Positions 7,618-16,899 are shown, numbered from the stretch's first letter. The stretch: DNA of 64,000 bases from Clostridium sp. CAG:768 (GCA_000437435.1 FR899625.1:1-64000); one strand, 5' to 3'. Numbers and translations: made by a program. Notes: generated by a model not told the origin, from the sequence alone.

Positions 7618-8741
7618 TGAGAGATAATGCTCATGAATATTTTAAATATGAATTAGTGCATGAATGTAAACAAACAGGCGCAAGAGCAGGTATTTTGACA
7701 ACTCCTCATGGAATAATTAAAACTCCTATCTTTATGCCTGTTGGCACAAATTCAGCTGTTAAAACTTTAACAGCTGATCAAATTATGGATACAGGTGCTC
7801 AGATTATGCTTTCTAATTCATATCATTTATATTTGAGAGCAGGTACAAAGTTAATTAAGCAATTTGGCGGAATTCACAGTTGGATGAATTGGCATAAACC
7901 TGTATTGACAGATTCAGGTGGGTTTCAAGTATTTTCATTAAGCCATTTGAATAAGATTACAGAAGATGGTGTTGAATTTAGAGATCCTAAAGATGGTAAA
8001 AAACATTTTATCAACCCTGAAGTTTCTATGGAAATTCAACAGGATATTGGTGCAGATATAATTATGGCATTTGATCAGTGTGCACCATTTCCTTGTGATT
8101 ATGATACTGCTAAAAAAGCTATGGAACGCACTCATCGTTGGTTAGAGAGGTGTTTTAAAGCTAAAACTAATCCCAAACAAGCTCTTTTCCCTATTGTTCA
8201 AGGAGCTTTTTACGATGATTTAAGACGTGAAAGTGCTGCTGTTATTTCATCTTATGATGCTGTTGGTTATGCAATTGGTGGCTTAAGTGTTGGTGAAACT
8301 AAAGATATTATGAATCACTTTGTAGAATTTACAGCGCCGTTGTTACCGAATAACAAACCTCGTTACTTAATGGGAGTAGGTACTCCTGAAGATTTATTAG
8401 ATGGTATTAAACGCGGAATTGATATGTTCGATTGTGTTTTGCCTACAAGAAATGCAAGACACGGATCATTCTTTACTCCTAATGGTAAATCTAATATCAA
8501 AACCCAAAAATATTATGACGATCCTCGTCCTTTGGTTGAAGGTTGTAATTGTTATGCTTGTAAAAATCATTCAAGAGCTTATATTAGACATTTGTGGAGA
8601 TGTGGAGAATCTACTGCTGCAACATTATTATCTATTCATAATATCAAATATCTTGTAGATTTTTCTCAAAAATGTCGAGAAGCTATCTTAAACGATAGTT
8701 TTGGCGATTTTTATAATGAACATTATAAAAACTTGATTTAG
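7617..8741 (+). CDS. tgt: tRNA-guanine transglycosylase
   Basis: Exchanges guanine-34 for a queuine precursor in tRNAs with GUN anticodons. 374 residues, the usual length. Visible are DSGGFQVFS (catalytic Asp, about residue 101), the second Asp in FDCVLPTR, the substrate-specificity block YAIGGLSVGE, and the zinc site CNCYACKN with a later SIHN His. The start codon overlaps the stop of ndk. No queuosine synthesis genes are in the window. Confidence 0.96.
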   Translation: MRDNAHEYFKYELVHECKQTGARAGILTTPHGIIKTPIFMPVGTNSAVKTLTADQIMDTGAQIMLSNSYHLYLRAGTKLIKQFGGIHSWMNWHKPVLTDSGGFQVFSLSHLNKITEDGVEFRDPKDGKKHFINPEVSMEIQQDIGADIIMAFDQCAPFPCDYDTAKKAMERTHRWLERCFKAKTNPKQALFPIVQGAFYDDLRRESAAVISSYDAVGYAIGGLSVGETKDIMNHFVEFTAPLLPNNKPRYLMGVGTPEDLLDGIKRGIDMFDCVLPTRNARHGSFFTPNGKSNIKTQKYYDDPRPLVEGCNCYACKNHSRAYIRHLWRCGESTAATLLSIHNIKYLVDFSQKCREAILNDSFGDFYNEHYKNLI

Positions 8742-8803
8742 TTTGACATATAAAAAAATCTCATTAAATACATTATAGAAGTAACAATAATGAGGTTTTA
8801 TAT

Positions 8804-8974
8804 ATGAATGAAATTTTTGAATCATTTGTAAGTGAAAATTTTGAAAATTCTAAAATTAATGAAATTCATGAAGATACTCTAAAGTTAGATGATCCAAGAA
8901 TATGGGTATGGTTAAGCAGTGCAGAAAATCAAGGTTTTATGAATGAAGATTTTGTTGATTTTTTCACGATTTAA
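8804..8974 (+). CDS. Small acidic protein of unknown function
   Basis: 56 codons starting at an ATG seven bases after TGAGG, ending TAA at 8972-8974. The product (begins MNEIFESF, contains DPRIWVWLSSAENQGF) is acidic, with no signal peptide or membrane segment. Its end overlaps the end of the convergent gene 8964-9524 by 11 bases. The base composition and frame look coding, but there is no family evidence. Confidence 0.5.
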   Translation: MNEIFESFVSENFENSKINEIHEDTLKLDDPRIWVWLSSAENQGFMNEDFVDFFTI

Positions 8975-9524
8975 CTTTTGAGTAGTTATTTAATTTTTGA
9001 TCTACATGTGCTGCGTGTTGGTTCGATTTTAGATATGCTTTAGCAAACTGGTAACCCCCGATAGCAGCTGCAGTTACTCCTGCAAATATTTTAGATGATT
9101 TACTTATACATTTTAAAGGTTTGTTGAACATATCTTCAAACTTGATTTGTTTTTTCATAACTTTAGGCCAGCCTTTGAAAAGCCAGTTAGAAAACATTAT
9201 AGCTCCAGCTGCAAGTCCGCCATAAATTACAGTTTCTCCAGTTGCTTTTATGTAGTCTCCTGTTTTTACAAATGTTTTACAAAAACTTGCGAATTTTTCT
9301 TTAAAACTTTTTGGTTGATTATTGTTTGCTTTATTTTTTGTTTCTTCTTCTTTTATATTTGTTTGAGGAATTTCTAGAGTTTTTTCAAAACTGTCAGGTT
9401 TTTGCTCTATTGCATTAGATGCAGCTATTTGCGTTTTTTGTTCATCAGTTTTGTTATTTATTTTAGTAGTTTGTAATTGGATTGGAGCAGTTACTTTATT
9501 TAATTCTAATTCAACACCTGACAT
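8964..9524 (-). CDS. Uncharacterised membrane-associated protein
   Basis: 186 residues. The first 75 are polar and rich in Lys, Gln, Asn and Thr, probably disordered; two hydrophobic segments follow (about residues 98-118 and 144-166). The C-terminus HVDQKLNNYSKVKS resembles DQKINHYTSVQ of the 1216-1683 protein, so both may belong to one lineage-specific family. The GGAGG ribosome binding site lies in the 3' arm of a 9-bp hairpin (9532-9561), so translation may be controlled by RNA folding. Function not recognised. Confidence 0.65.
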   Translation of the reverse strand: MSGVELELNKVTAPIQLQTTKINNKTDEQKTQIAASNAIEQKPDSFEKTLEIPQTNIKEEETKNKANNNQPKSFKEKFASFCKTFVKTGDYIKATGETVIYGGLAAGAIMFSNWLFKGWPKVMKKQIKFEDMFNKPLKCISKSSKIFAGVTAAAIGGYQFAKAYLKSNQHAAHVDQKLNNYSKVKS

Positions 9525-9531
9525 AAAATAC

Positions 9532-9561
9532 CTCCTGTTTGTATTTAAAACTAAACAGGAG
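9532..9561 (-). promoter_or_regulatory. Hairpin covering the ribosome binding site of 8964-9524
   Basis: On the minus strand CTCCTGTTT (9561-9553) and AAACAGGAG (9540-9532) form a perfect 9-bp stem with a 12-base loop. The GGAGG of the downstream gene is partly inside this stem, with the ATG seven bases further on. This would block ribosome access unless opened. On the plus strand a T run follows, but no plus-strand gene ends nearby. Confidence 0.5.
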
Positions 9562-9623
9562 ATTTTTTGTTATTGAAATTTTAAATTTTTACAAATATTT
9601 ATTAATATTCCTATGGATAGTTT

Positions 9624-10375
9624 TTAGTCACAACTTGGGTGTGACCAAGTGAATTTTGTGTAATCTTTGCATTTGGTATATTTCATATTTTCTTGTTGTA
9701 TAACCCAGCCTGTAAAACAAGACCCATTATTACCACTTTGCATCCCAATAACCCAAGAGTTATCATCTGGATATATTTGTGCTCCGCAAGGCACTATTCC
9801 CTTTCCATGAGTTAACCAAAATCTAAAGTAGTCTTTCCCTGCGACATTAGGACCTTTTAATCCATTTAAGTCTACTGTTATTGGACCTACTGGAAACTTA
9901 TCTCCTCCAACATATAGAGCTGTCCAAGGAAAATTTGCTGATAAAACAGCTCCATCAGGTAATATTATAGTCATGTAATCATGAATATCTCCACCAAGAG
10001 ATAATCTTTGCCCTTTTAGATTTTTATAAGTTGGAAAGCAATTTTTAGTACAGATTTTTTTGTTAGCTATATGTTTTGTTAAAATATTCCATATTATTAT
10101 GTTATTATCTTCTGTATAATCAGGAGTTGTCCAATAACGAGGTTTATCATATTCTGCTTCTGCATCAGTATAAGCATTTTGTAAAATAGAATATACTTTT
10201 TTTAGTTTAACAATTGTTTGTTTTTCTTGATATTTACTAATTAATGTTGGTATTGTAAGTGCAGCAACGATCCCAATAATTCCAAGAGTAATTAATACTT
10301 CTGCAAGAGTGAAAGCCTTAGAACCATTTATGTTTCGCGGGGGGGGGGTACTCTCAAAGCTTCTTGTCTAAACAT
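9624..10375 (-). CDS. Prepilin-like protein (locus P3), frame broken at a C10 tract
   Basis: The body, open from about 10367 down to the stop at 9624, encodes SKAFTLAEVLITLGIIGIVAALTIP, a membrane helix, and a Cys-containing globular domain ending WSHPSCD. It has no ATG in frame until 9974, deep inside the protein. The only well-placed start is the leader ATG at 10375 (GGAGG seven bases upstream), but with ten C at 10348-10339 that frame stops at 10330-10328 after 15 codons. With eleven C the leader would read MFRQEALRVPPPPRNINGSK straight into FTLAEV, giving 250 residues. As sequenced the gene is OFF unless slippage occurs. The residue before the cleavage point is Ala. Confidence 0.8.
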
Positions 10376-10399
10376 TTTTCAACCTCCATCTTTTTTCTT

Positions 10400-10428
10400 A
10401 TTATTTATTATTTTTGATTTTTTGTCAA
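10400..10428 (-). promoter_or_regulatory. Promoter of prepilin P3
   Basis: TTGACA (10428-10423), 17 bases, AATAAT (10405-10400). It lies directly after the mutS stop codon and matches the P1 promoter in layout. Confidence 0.6.
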
Positions 10429-10430
10429 GG

Positions 10431-13007
10431 TTAGTTGAATAAATTAAGTTGAGGAACTTCTACTGTTGGTGCATCTGTAGCTTTTTTGCGTGTTGCAAGA
10501 TTATTTGAGTAATCTTTTTGCATTCTTGTCATTAATTCTTGGGATCTTTTGATTACTGCACTAGGAAGTCCTGCCATTTTAGCAACTTGGATACCGTAAC
10601 TTTTGCTTGCTCCGCCTTGAACTATTTTACGTAAAAATTCAATTTCACCGTTTTCTTCACTAATAGTAATTCTATAATTTTTTATTTGCGGGTAAGTTTT
10701 AGTCATTACGTTTAATTCGTGGTAATGGGTTGCAAAAATACATCTTGCTTTAATTTTAGTTGCAATATATTCGGCAACTGACCAAGCTATTGCAACACCG
10801 TCATATGTGCTTGTGCCTCTGCCTATTTCATCAAGTAGAATGAAACTTCTTTCTGTTGCTGAATTCAAAATGCAAGCTGTTTCAATCATTTCTACCATAA
10901 ATGTAGATTGACCTAATGTTAAATCATCAGATGCGCCTACACGTGTGAAGATTTTATCTATAACTCCGATTTTTGCATAATCTGCAGGAACCCATGATCC
11001 TATTTGTGCTAAAATCGCAATTAATGCATTTTGTCGCATATATGTAGATTTACCTGCCATATTAGGACCTGTTAATATCATAAATTGAGTAGAATCAGCA
11101 GAATTACATTTTAATTCCAAATCGTTTGCTACATATTCACCAAGTGGAAGTATTTTTTCTAATACAGGGTGACGTCCGTTTTTTACAATAAAATCATCAG
11201 ACTCGTCAATTATAGGTTTGCAGAAATTATTTTCTGCTGCAGTTTGTGCAAGACCTGTATATACATCACATTTAGCAATACAATCAGCTATTTCTCTAAT
11301 TTTTGAAACAAACTCTTTTGAATATTCTCTGAAATCACAGAATAGTTTATATTCAAGTTCTGTAGATTTGAATTTTGCAGATAGTACATCATCTTCGTGC
11401 TTTTTCAGTTCTTCTGTGATAAATCTTTCCCCGTTTGTAAGCGTTTGTTTTCTGATATAGCCTTCAGGAATTTGATTAAGATAAGAATTTGAAATTTCGA
11501 TGAAGTAACCAAATACTTTGTTAAATCCAATTTTTAAGGATTTAATTCCTGTTCTTTCTTTTTCTTTTTCTTCAAAATCTTTTAGCCAATTTTCTCCGCC
11601 TGAAAGTAATTCTCTAAAGTAATCAAGTTCTCCAGATACGCCTTCTTTTATAATTCCACCCTCTTTGATTAGAGCTGATGCATTTTCAGAAATTGTTCTA
11701 TCAATTAAATTTGTGTATTCTGCAATTTCATCTTTATATTGTCCAATTTGAGAAAGAGGGTTAAATTCAAGAGATTCTGTCGCATCTAATAAGTCAGGTA
11801 ACATCATTAATGATGCTTTTAAGCTTAGAAAGTCTTTAGGATTTGCCGAACTGTTTGACATTCTTGTAGCAAGTCTTTGAATATCATAAATTTTTTCAAG
11901 TAAATTAGAGATATTTATTCGCTCATCTGTTTTTTCAACAAGTTCAGTAATACAATTTTGACGGCTTTGAATATCTTCAATTCTTTTTAACGGCTGGCAT
12001 ATCCAATTTTTGAGAAGTCTTGCTCCCATATTGGTTTTAGTCTTATCTACAGCCCATAAAAGAGAACCGAATTTATTTTTATCTCTCAAAGTTTCAGTAA
12101 GTTCAAGATTTTTTCTTGTGCTTCCGTCCAAAATCATATATTCAGAAAGTTCATAAGGTTCAATTCTTTCAAATTTTGGAACATTGTCTTTTAAAGTTTC
12201 CCAAACATATGCAAGTAATGCACCTGACGCTCTAAAACCTATTTTGTATCTGTCGTATCCAAATGATTCTAAGCTATTTGCCTGAAATACTGCTTTAAGA
12301 TTATTTTCTGCAAAATTCGCATCAAATACTGATGATGGGATTTTTGAGCAGTTATAGATTTTTGTAATTTCTTCAGGTAAATCAATTTTTTCATCAGGTA
12401 CAATTTGAAAAGGCATAATTTTTTGTTTTACAGAAGGCCCTATAACTTCCGCAGGAGATATTCTGGTTAATTCTGCTAAAATTAGCTCATAATTTGCTTG
12501 AGTAACCTTAAATTCTCCAGTTGATATATCAGCGTATGAAAATCCCCATATTCCGCTTTTTTCATCTTTGAATAAAGCACAAATATAGTTATTAGAATTT
12601 TGTTGCAGAAAATCGCTTTCTGTAAGTGTGCCTGATGTGATAATACGAGTAACCCCTCTTTTGACTAATCCTTTAGCAAATTTTGGGTCTTCCAACTGGT
12701 CACAAATTACTACTTTATAATTTTTTTGAACAAGTTTTTCAATGTAATTATTTACAGCTTTGGCCGGAATTCCTGCAAGAGGAATTCTTCCAAATTTCCC
12801 TTGTTCTCTGCCTGTTAGAGTTAATTCTAACTCTTTAGACATAGTAACTGCATCTTCAAAAAATGTTTCGTAAAAATCCCCTAATCTGTATAAAAGAATT
12901 TTATCTTGGTTTTGATGCTTAATCTTTAAATATTCCTGCATTGCAGGAGTTAAGTCTTCTACCTTAATATCAGCCGTATTGATAAGATTGATTTCTGCCT
13001 TTTTCAT
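10431..13007 (-). CDS. mutS: DNA mismatch repair protein MutS
   Basis: Recognises mismatches and small loops and recruits the repair machinery. 858 residues when started at the ATG at 13007 (MKKAEINLINTADIKVEDL); the frame extends further upstream across the divergent gene start, which is unlikely to be used. Domain I has the mismatch-wedge motif GDFYETFF; the C-terminal ATPase has the Walker A GPNMAGKST (about residue 625), the signature STFMVEM, the Walker B LLDEIGRGTSTYDG and ATHYHEL. It is intact, so the genome is not an obvious mutator by loss of this gene. No strong ribosome binding site is seen at the start. The divergent gene begins 37 bases away. Confidence 0.96.
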   Translation of the reverse strand: MKKAEINLINTADIKVEDLTPAMQEYLKIKHQNQDKILLYRLGDFYETFFEDAVTMSKELELTLTGREQGKFGRIPLAGIPAKAVNNYIEKLVQKNYKVVICDQLEDPKFAKGLVKRGVTRIITSGTLTESDFLQQNSNNYICALFKDEKSGIWGFSYADISTGEFKVTQANYELILAELTRISPAEVIGPSVKQKIMPFQIVPDEKIDLPEEITKIYNCSKIPSSVFDANFAENNLKAVFQANSLESFGYDRYKIGFRASGALLAYVWETLKDNVPKFERIEPYELSEYMILDGSTRKNLELTETLRDKNKFGSLLWAVDKTKTNMGARLLKNWICQPLKRIEDIQSRQNCITELVEKTDERINISNLLEKIYDIQRLATRMSNSSANPKDFLSLKASLMMLPDLLDATESLEFNPLSQIGQYKDEIAEYTNLIDRTISENASALIKEGGIIKEGVSGELDYFRELLSGGENWLKDFEEKEKERTGIKSLKIGFNKVFGYFIEISNSYLNQIPEGYIRKQTLTNGERFITEELKKHEDDVLSAKFKSTELEYKLFCDFREYSKEFVSKIREIADCIAKCDVYTGLAQTAAENNFCKPIIDESDDFIVKNGRHPVLEKILPLGEYVANDLELKCNSADSTQFMILTGPNMAGKSTYMRQNALIAILAQIGSWVPADYAKIGVIDKIFTRVGASDDLTLGQSTFMVEMIETACILNSATERSFILLDEIGRGTSTYDGVAIAWSVAEYIATKIKARCIFATHYHELNVMTKTYPQIKNYRITISEENGEIEFLRKIVQGGASKSYGIQVAKMAGLPSAVIKRSQELMTRMQKDYSNNLATRKKATDAPTVEVPQLNLFN

Positions 13008-13044
13008 AGTTATAATAATAGTATAACATGATAAGGATTTCAAT

Positions 13045-13644
13045 ATGGGTTGTTTAAAAAATATTTTGAGAGCAATAATCCTTACACTGGCTGTAGTTGG
13101 TTTTATGGCATTAGGCGGTAAAGAACTTGTCAGTGGATTAATCAATAATTATTTTAATCCTCCAAAAGATACCATGCTGGAAAGAGCTCAAAAAGTTGGA
13201 GATTTTTCTAAAATTAACGATGAATTTGAAATAGAAAGAGCTGCAGGAATTATGGGCTATAATGCTGTTGTTGCAGAACATAAAGCATCAGGGCAAAAAA
13301 TGTTTGTTGTAGATTCTGGTGATAAGGATATCTTAACAGCAGAAGATATTAAATCTGAAAATGTAGAAGAAAAATTGTATAAAGCAATAAGTAAAATAAA
13401 ATATCAAGCAGTGTCAGTAGAAGACTTAAAGGTTACCAAACATGGAACAATGCATTCATATGGGAAAGAAGTCCCATATGTAAAATTTGAAGCAAGAATT
13501 AAAAAACTTCCAATAGGTGATATTGGTGGTATAATTTCTGTTGCTGAAACTAAAGATGGAGAATCAAGACTCTTAATTTCAGCTAATGAAAAAAGTAAAT
13601 ATTCTCAGTTAATTTCAGATGAATTTTTTAAAAAAATAAAATAA
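13045..13644 (+). CDS. Membrane-anchored protein of unknown function
   Basis: 199 residues with one N-terminal membrane segment (about residues 6-28) that may be a signal anchor, followed by a soluble mixed alpha/beta domain expected outside the inner membrane. The ATG lies seven bases after AAGGA. It is divergent from mutS with 37 bases between starts, and the tRNA-Leu gene begins six bases after its stop. No family was recognised. Confidence 0.7.
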   Translation: MGCLKNILRAIILTLAVVGFMALGGKELVSGLINNYFNPPKDTMLERAQKVGDFSKINDEFEIERAAGIMGYNAVVAEHKASGQKMFVVDSGDKDILTAEDIKSENVEEKLYKAISKIKYQAVSVEDLKVTKHGTMHSYGKEVPYVKFEARIKKLPIGDIGGIISVAETKDGESRLLISANEKSKYSQLISDEFFKKIK

Positions 13645-13649
13645 GGAAT

Positions 13650-13730
13650 GTCGGAGTGGTGGAATGGTAGACACGTACGTTTCAGGTGCGTATGGAGCAA
13701 TCCGTGTGGGTTCAAGTCCCATCTCCGACA
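13650..13730 (+). tRNA. tRNA-Leu (anticodon CAG)
   Basis: The acceptor stem GTCGGAG pairs with CTCCGAC, with A as discriminator. The anticodon loop TTCAGGT gives CAG, reading the leucine codon CTG. A long variable arm (about 13694-13706) marks it as class II, and the T arm TGGG-TTCAAGT-CCCA is intact. The CCA end is not encoded. It starts six bases after the preceding gene. Confidence 0.95.
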
Positions 13731-13793
13731 ATTAAAAAGAGAGTAACCAAGACAAGTTTTATAATTTATTTAATGTATTTCATTTATACACTC

Positions 13794-13822
13794 TTGAAAT
13801 ATATCTTAATATTTGATATAAT
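13794..13822 (+). promoter_or_regulatory. Promoter upstream of 13849
   Basis: TTGAAA (13794-13799), 17 bases, TATAAT (13817-13822), 26 bases before the ATG of the 71-residue protein. Confidence 0.7.
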
Positions 13823-13848
13823 ATTTATATGAGTGTTATGATAAATTA

Positions 13849-14064
13849 ATGAGAATAGTTGACAAAGAAGTAATCAATGTAAAAGAGTTACATCGAATTA
13901 CTAATGATGAACTTGTTTCCCAAATTAGTGAAATCAATCCAGATCCAAAACGTAAAAATTATTTCAGATATGAAGTAAAATTAACTAATGGGGAGATTTA
14001 TTTTGTTTTCATCAAAAAACCTTGGTATATGATTTTATTTGGAGATAAAAAACAAAATAAATAA
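13849..14064 (+). CDS. Small protein of unknown function
   Basis: 71 residues, starting MRIVDKEVINVKELH and ending in a basic tail. The middle reads like a small beta-rich domain (NYFRYEVKLTNGEIYFVFIKKPWY). There is no signal peptide. The promoter is strong but the ribosome binding site is weak. It converges with ricT, two bases between stop codons, and nothing resembling a terminator is seen between them. No family was recognised. Confidence 0.65.
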   Translation: MRIVDKEVINVKELHRITNDELVSQISEINPDPKRKNYFRYEVKLTNGEIYFVFIKKPWYMILFGDKKQNK

Positions 14065-14066
14065 GT

Positions 14067-14990
14067 TTAAACGTTTCCTGTAGAACTGTTTCTATCATCT
14101 TCTAATTGTTTAATGTCAATGTTGTCATTATCATCTGTATATGTATTCATTACAGGGATATCGATTTCGACGTTTACATCTGCATCAACCATTTCGATAT
14201 CTCCTTTAGGAAATTCTTTTGTTTTACCATCTTCCATTTTAACAGCGACTTTGCCGCTTAAGAATTGAAGATAACAAACTTTACCTAATCCGTCAGGAGT
14301 CATAACAGAAGAACCAACAGGTGGCATTCCTTTAGCTGCTTCAATATAATTTGAATATTCATATGTAAGACAACATAGGAGTCTTCCGCAAGTCCCTGAA
14401 ATTTTCCCAGGAGCAATAGGCATTCCTTGATCTTTTGCTAATTTTACGTTAATTGTTGCAAATTTTCTTAAAAAACTTGAACAGCAAAATGGTCTTCCAC
14501 ACACTCCGCTGCCTTCTAAAATTGAAGTTTCATCTCTTACACCGATATGTCTTAAATCGATTCTTACGCGGGTAAAAACTTGGGTTAAATCTTTAAGTAA
14601 TGCTCTGAAATCGACTCTTTCTGGTGCTGTGTAATAGAATGTTATTTTTCTTTTGTCAAAAGTTATTCTGCATTGTACTAGATTCATATTCAATTTATGC
14701 TGTTGCACAAGCGCTTGACATTTAAAAAACGATTGAACTTCTTCTTTTTTTATTTCTTCTAAGGTTTGAAGATCTCTTTGAGATAATGTCCTAATTACAG
14801 GAAAAGGTGTTGGTTTATTGTTACTTTTTTCCCAAAGTTTTGAAATTTGAGAGTTTACAACAAATGCTTTTAGAGCTTCTTCTCCTTTTTCAGTTCTGAC
14901 TAATACCATTTGACCGTCTTCAATGTGGATTGTATCAGGTACGTCAAGTGGGTAAAATGTGTTTTTTAAATATTTTACAGCATATTTCAT
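14067..14990 (-). CDS. ricT: PSP1-domain protein RicT (YaaT)
   Basis: 307 residues with the conserved PSP1 C-terminal domain. The key motifs are VCGRPFCCSSFL and TCGRLLCCLTYE, Cys-rich blocks that in Bacillus RicT help hold an iron-sulfur cluster in the RicA/RicF/RicT complex; that complex affects RNase Y processing of mRNA and several developmental switches. Whether the partners exist here is not visible. An acidic tail of about 40 residues follows the conserved part. The start overlaps the end of gpsA by one base, so they form an operon (murQ-gpsA-ricT). Confidence 0.9.
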   Translation of the reverse strand: MKYAVKYLKNTFYPLDVPDTIHIEDGQMVLVRTEKGEEALKAFVVNSQISKLWEKSNNKPTPFPVIRTLSQRDLQTLEEIKKEEVQSFFKCQALVQQHKLNMNLVQCRITFDKRKITFYYTAPERVDFRALLKDLTQVFTRVRIDLRHIGVRDETSILEGSGVCGRPFCCSSFLRKFATINVKLAKDQGMPIAPGKISGTCGRLLCCLTYEYSNYIEAAKGMPPVGSSVMTPDGLGKVCYLQFLSGKVAVKMEDGKTKEFPKGDIEMVDADVNVEIDIPVMNTYTDDNDNIDIKQLEDDRNSSTGNV

Positions 14991-15997
14991 TATACGTATC
15001 TTTCTTCTTCTTTTAGTTTTCTATTCATTAATTTTTCAAGTAGAGCTTTTGGAGTAATATCTGTATAAACTGCTTCATATATAGCATTTGATACAGGAAC
15101 TTCAATGTTTAGTTTTTTTGCAAGTTCACATATTGCTTTAGATGTTTTTACACCTTCAGCAACTGAACCTAGTTCTTTTAGTATGTCATCTATTTTTTTA
15201 CCTTTTGCAAGCATTGAACCTACTGTGTAATTTCTAGACATTGGACTTGAGCATGTAGCAATCAAGTCTCCCATTCCTGATAATCCATATAAAGTAGATG
15301 GGTTTGCACCAAGATTTATGCTTACGCGAACTATTTCAGCCATTCCGCGTGTTAATAATGATCCTGCACAATTGTCACCAAGTCCCATTGTATGAGCAAA
15401 GCCTGAAGCAATTGCAATTACGTTCTTTAAAGATCCGCCAAGTTCTACCCCAATTACATCAGTATTTGTGTATAATCTGAATTTAGAAGGAACGTTTAAT
15501 GCTTTTTGTACGAATTCCGCAATTTTTATATCTTCACAAGCCACAGAAGCAGCGGTAGGTAGTCCAGCTAAAACTTCTTTTGCAAGTGTAGGACCTGATA
15601 ATATTGCTAGTTTTTGTTCCGGCAATACATCTTTAATAACTTCTGACATTCTCATCAATGAAGGTAATTCAATACCTTTTGATGCATTGACTAGAATTTG
15701 TTCAGGTTTAATACCTGCTTCTTTTAATTTTTCACAAACATCTCTAGTGCCTGATGTAGCTACTACTGATAAAATTATATCGGCATTTTTTATTGCTTCT
15801 TTTAAGTCAGATGTTATTTCAACTTTATTGTCAAGTTGAACTTCTAGAGGTTTGGAACAATGTTTATTTATTTTTAAATCATCTGATAAATCTTGTTCTC
15901 TACCCCATACGGTTATATTTTCAAAGTTGTTTGTTAAAAGCCAAGCTAGTGTTAGCCCCCAACATCCTGCACCAAGTACTGTCAATTTCATTTTCAA
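14990..15997 (-). CDS. gpsA: Glycerol-3-phosphate dehydrogenase [NAD(P)+]
   Basis: Reduces dihydroxyacetone phosphate to sn-glycerol 3-phosphate for phospholipid synthesis. 335 residues at most; the start may be MKMK or the ATG six bases later. The Rossmann motif is VLGAGCWGLTLAWLL at the N-terminus; the substrate/catalytic region includes NASKG, SGPTLAKEV and GGSLKNVIAIASG with the catalytic Lys. Middle gene of murQ-gpsA-ricT, eight bases after murQ. Confidence 0.96.
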   Translation of the reverse strand: MKMKLTVLGAGCWGLTLAWLLTNNFENITVWGREQDLSDDLKINKHCSKPLEVQLDNKVEITSDLKEAIKNADIILSVVATSGTRDVCEKLKEAGIKPEQILVNASKGIELPSLMRMSEVIKDVLPEQKLAILSGPTLAKEVLAGLPTAASVACEDIKIAEFVQKALNVPSKFRLYTNTDVIGVELGGSLKNVIAIASGFAHTMGLGDNCAGSLLTRGMAEIVRVSINLGANPSTLYGLSGMGDLIATCSSPMSRNYTVGSMLAKGKKIDDILKELGSVAEGVKTSKAICELAKKLNIEVPVSNAIYEAVYTDITPKALLEKLMNRKLKEEERYV

Positions 15998-16005
15998 GCT
16001 CTCCT

Positions 16006-16899
16006 TTATATTGCCTGACCAAGGTGTATTAGTTTTCTAAGTACACCACCGTGTTTTTTTAATTCTTCTCTCGCTTTATCTATGCTAAGTTTCATTTTGA
16101 TTGAAGTAATTGCTGTTTTTATTTCCCAATCGCATTTTAACAAAGTCGCAAGAGCTTCGCTATGTGGAACGTCTGCTATTTGTGCTACAATTCTGATTGC
16201 TCTATCTTTTAGTTTTTCATTAGTAGCTTTAAGATCAATCATGAAATTTTCATAGGTTTTACCAATTTTAATCATAGCACCTGTAGTTAGCATATTTAAA
16301 ATCATTTTTTGAGCAGTTCCTGCTTTTAATCTTGAAGATCCTGCAATAACTTCAGGTCCGACTTCTGCACAAATTACAAGGCCTGCTTCTTCTGCAATTC
16401 TACCATTTGAGTTGCAGGTAATCCCAATTGTTTTACAATTTACATCTTCTGCTCTTTTTAGTACTCCGAGTAAGTATTTTGGGTTGCCACTTGCTGAAAT
16501 TACAACCGCAACATCGTTTTCATTTAATACTTTGGCATCATCATATCCTAAATCAAAATTATCTTCAGCACCTTCTACTGCGGTTCTGAAAGCTTTGTCG
16601 CCTCCTGCAATAATTCCTTGAACCATATCAGGAGATACGCTGAAAGTTGGAGGGCATTCAGATGCGTCTAAAATGCCTAATCTTCCAGATGTTCCTGCTC
16701 CGAAATAAAATAATCTGCCACCTTTTAAAAATTGTTTGGCAATTAGATCTACTGCTGCTGCAATATTTTCAGTTTCTTCTTCAACAGCAAGTGCTACAAG
16801 TTTGTCTTCTTCATTCATTTTTCTGACAATTTCAATTGTAGGGAGAATATCGATATTTTTAGTATTCTCATTTCTGTATTCTGTGATTACTTCACTCAT
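16006..16899 (-). CDS. murQ: N-acetylmuramic acid 6-phosphate etherase
   Basis: Cleaves the lactyl ether of MurNAc 6-phosphate to give GlcNAc 6-phosphate and lactate during recovery of cell-wall sugar. 297 residues, normal for the family. The SIS-domain motif YFGAGTSGRLGILDASECPPTF is present near residue 68, with AVEGAEDN (catalytic Glu region) around residue 110. First gene of a three-gene operon with gpsA and ricT. No MurP-type transporter or anhydroMurNAc kinase is in the window. Confidence 0.95.
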   Translation of the reverse strand: MSEVITEYRNENTKNIDILPTIEIVRKMNEEDKLVALAVEEETENIAAAVDLIAKQFLKGGRLFYFGAGTSGRLGILDASECPPTFSVSPDMVQGIIAGGDKAFRTAVEGAEDNFDLGYDDAKVLNENDVAVVISASGNPKYLLGVLKRAEDVNCKTIGITCNSNGRIAEEAGLVICAEVGPEVIAGSSRLKAGTAQKMILNMLTTGAMIKIGKTYENFMIDLKATNEKLKDRAIRIVAQIADVPHSEALATLLKCDWEIKTAITSIKMKLSIDKAREELKKHGGVLRKLIHLGQAI

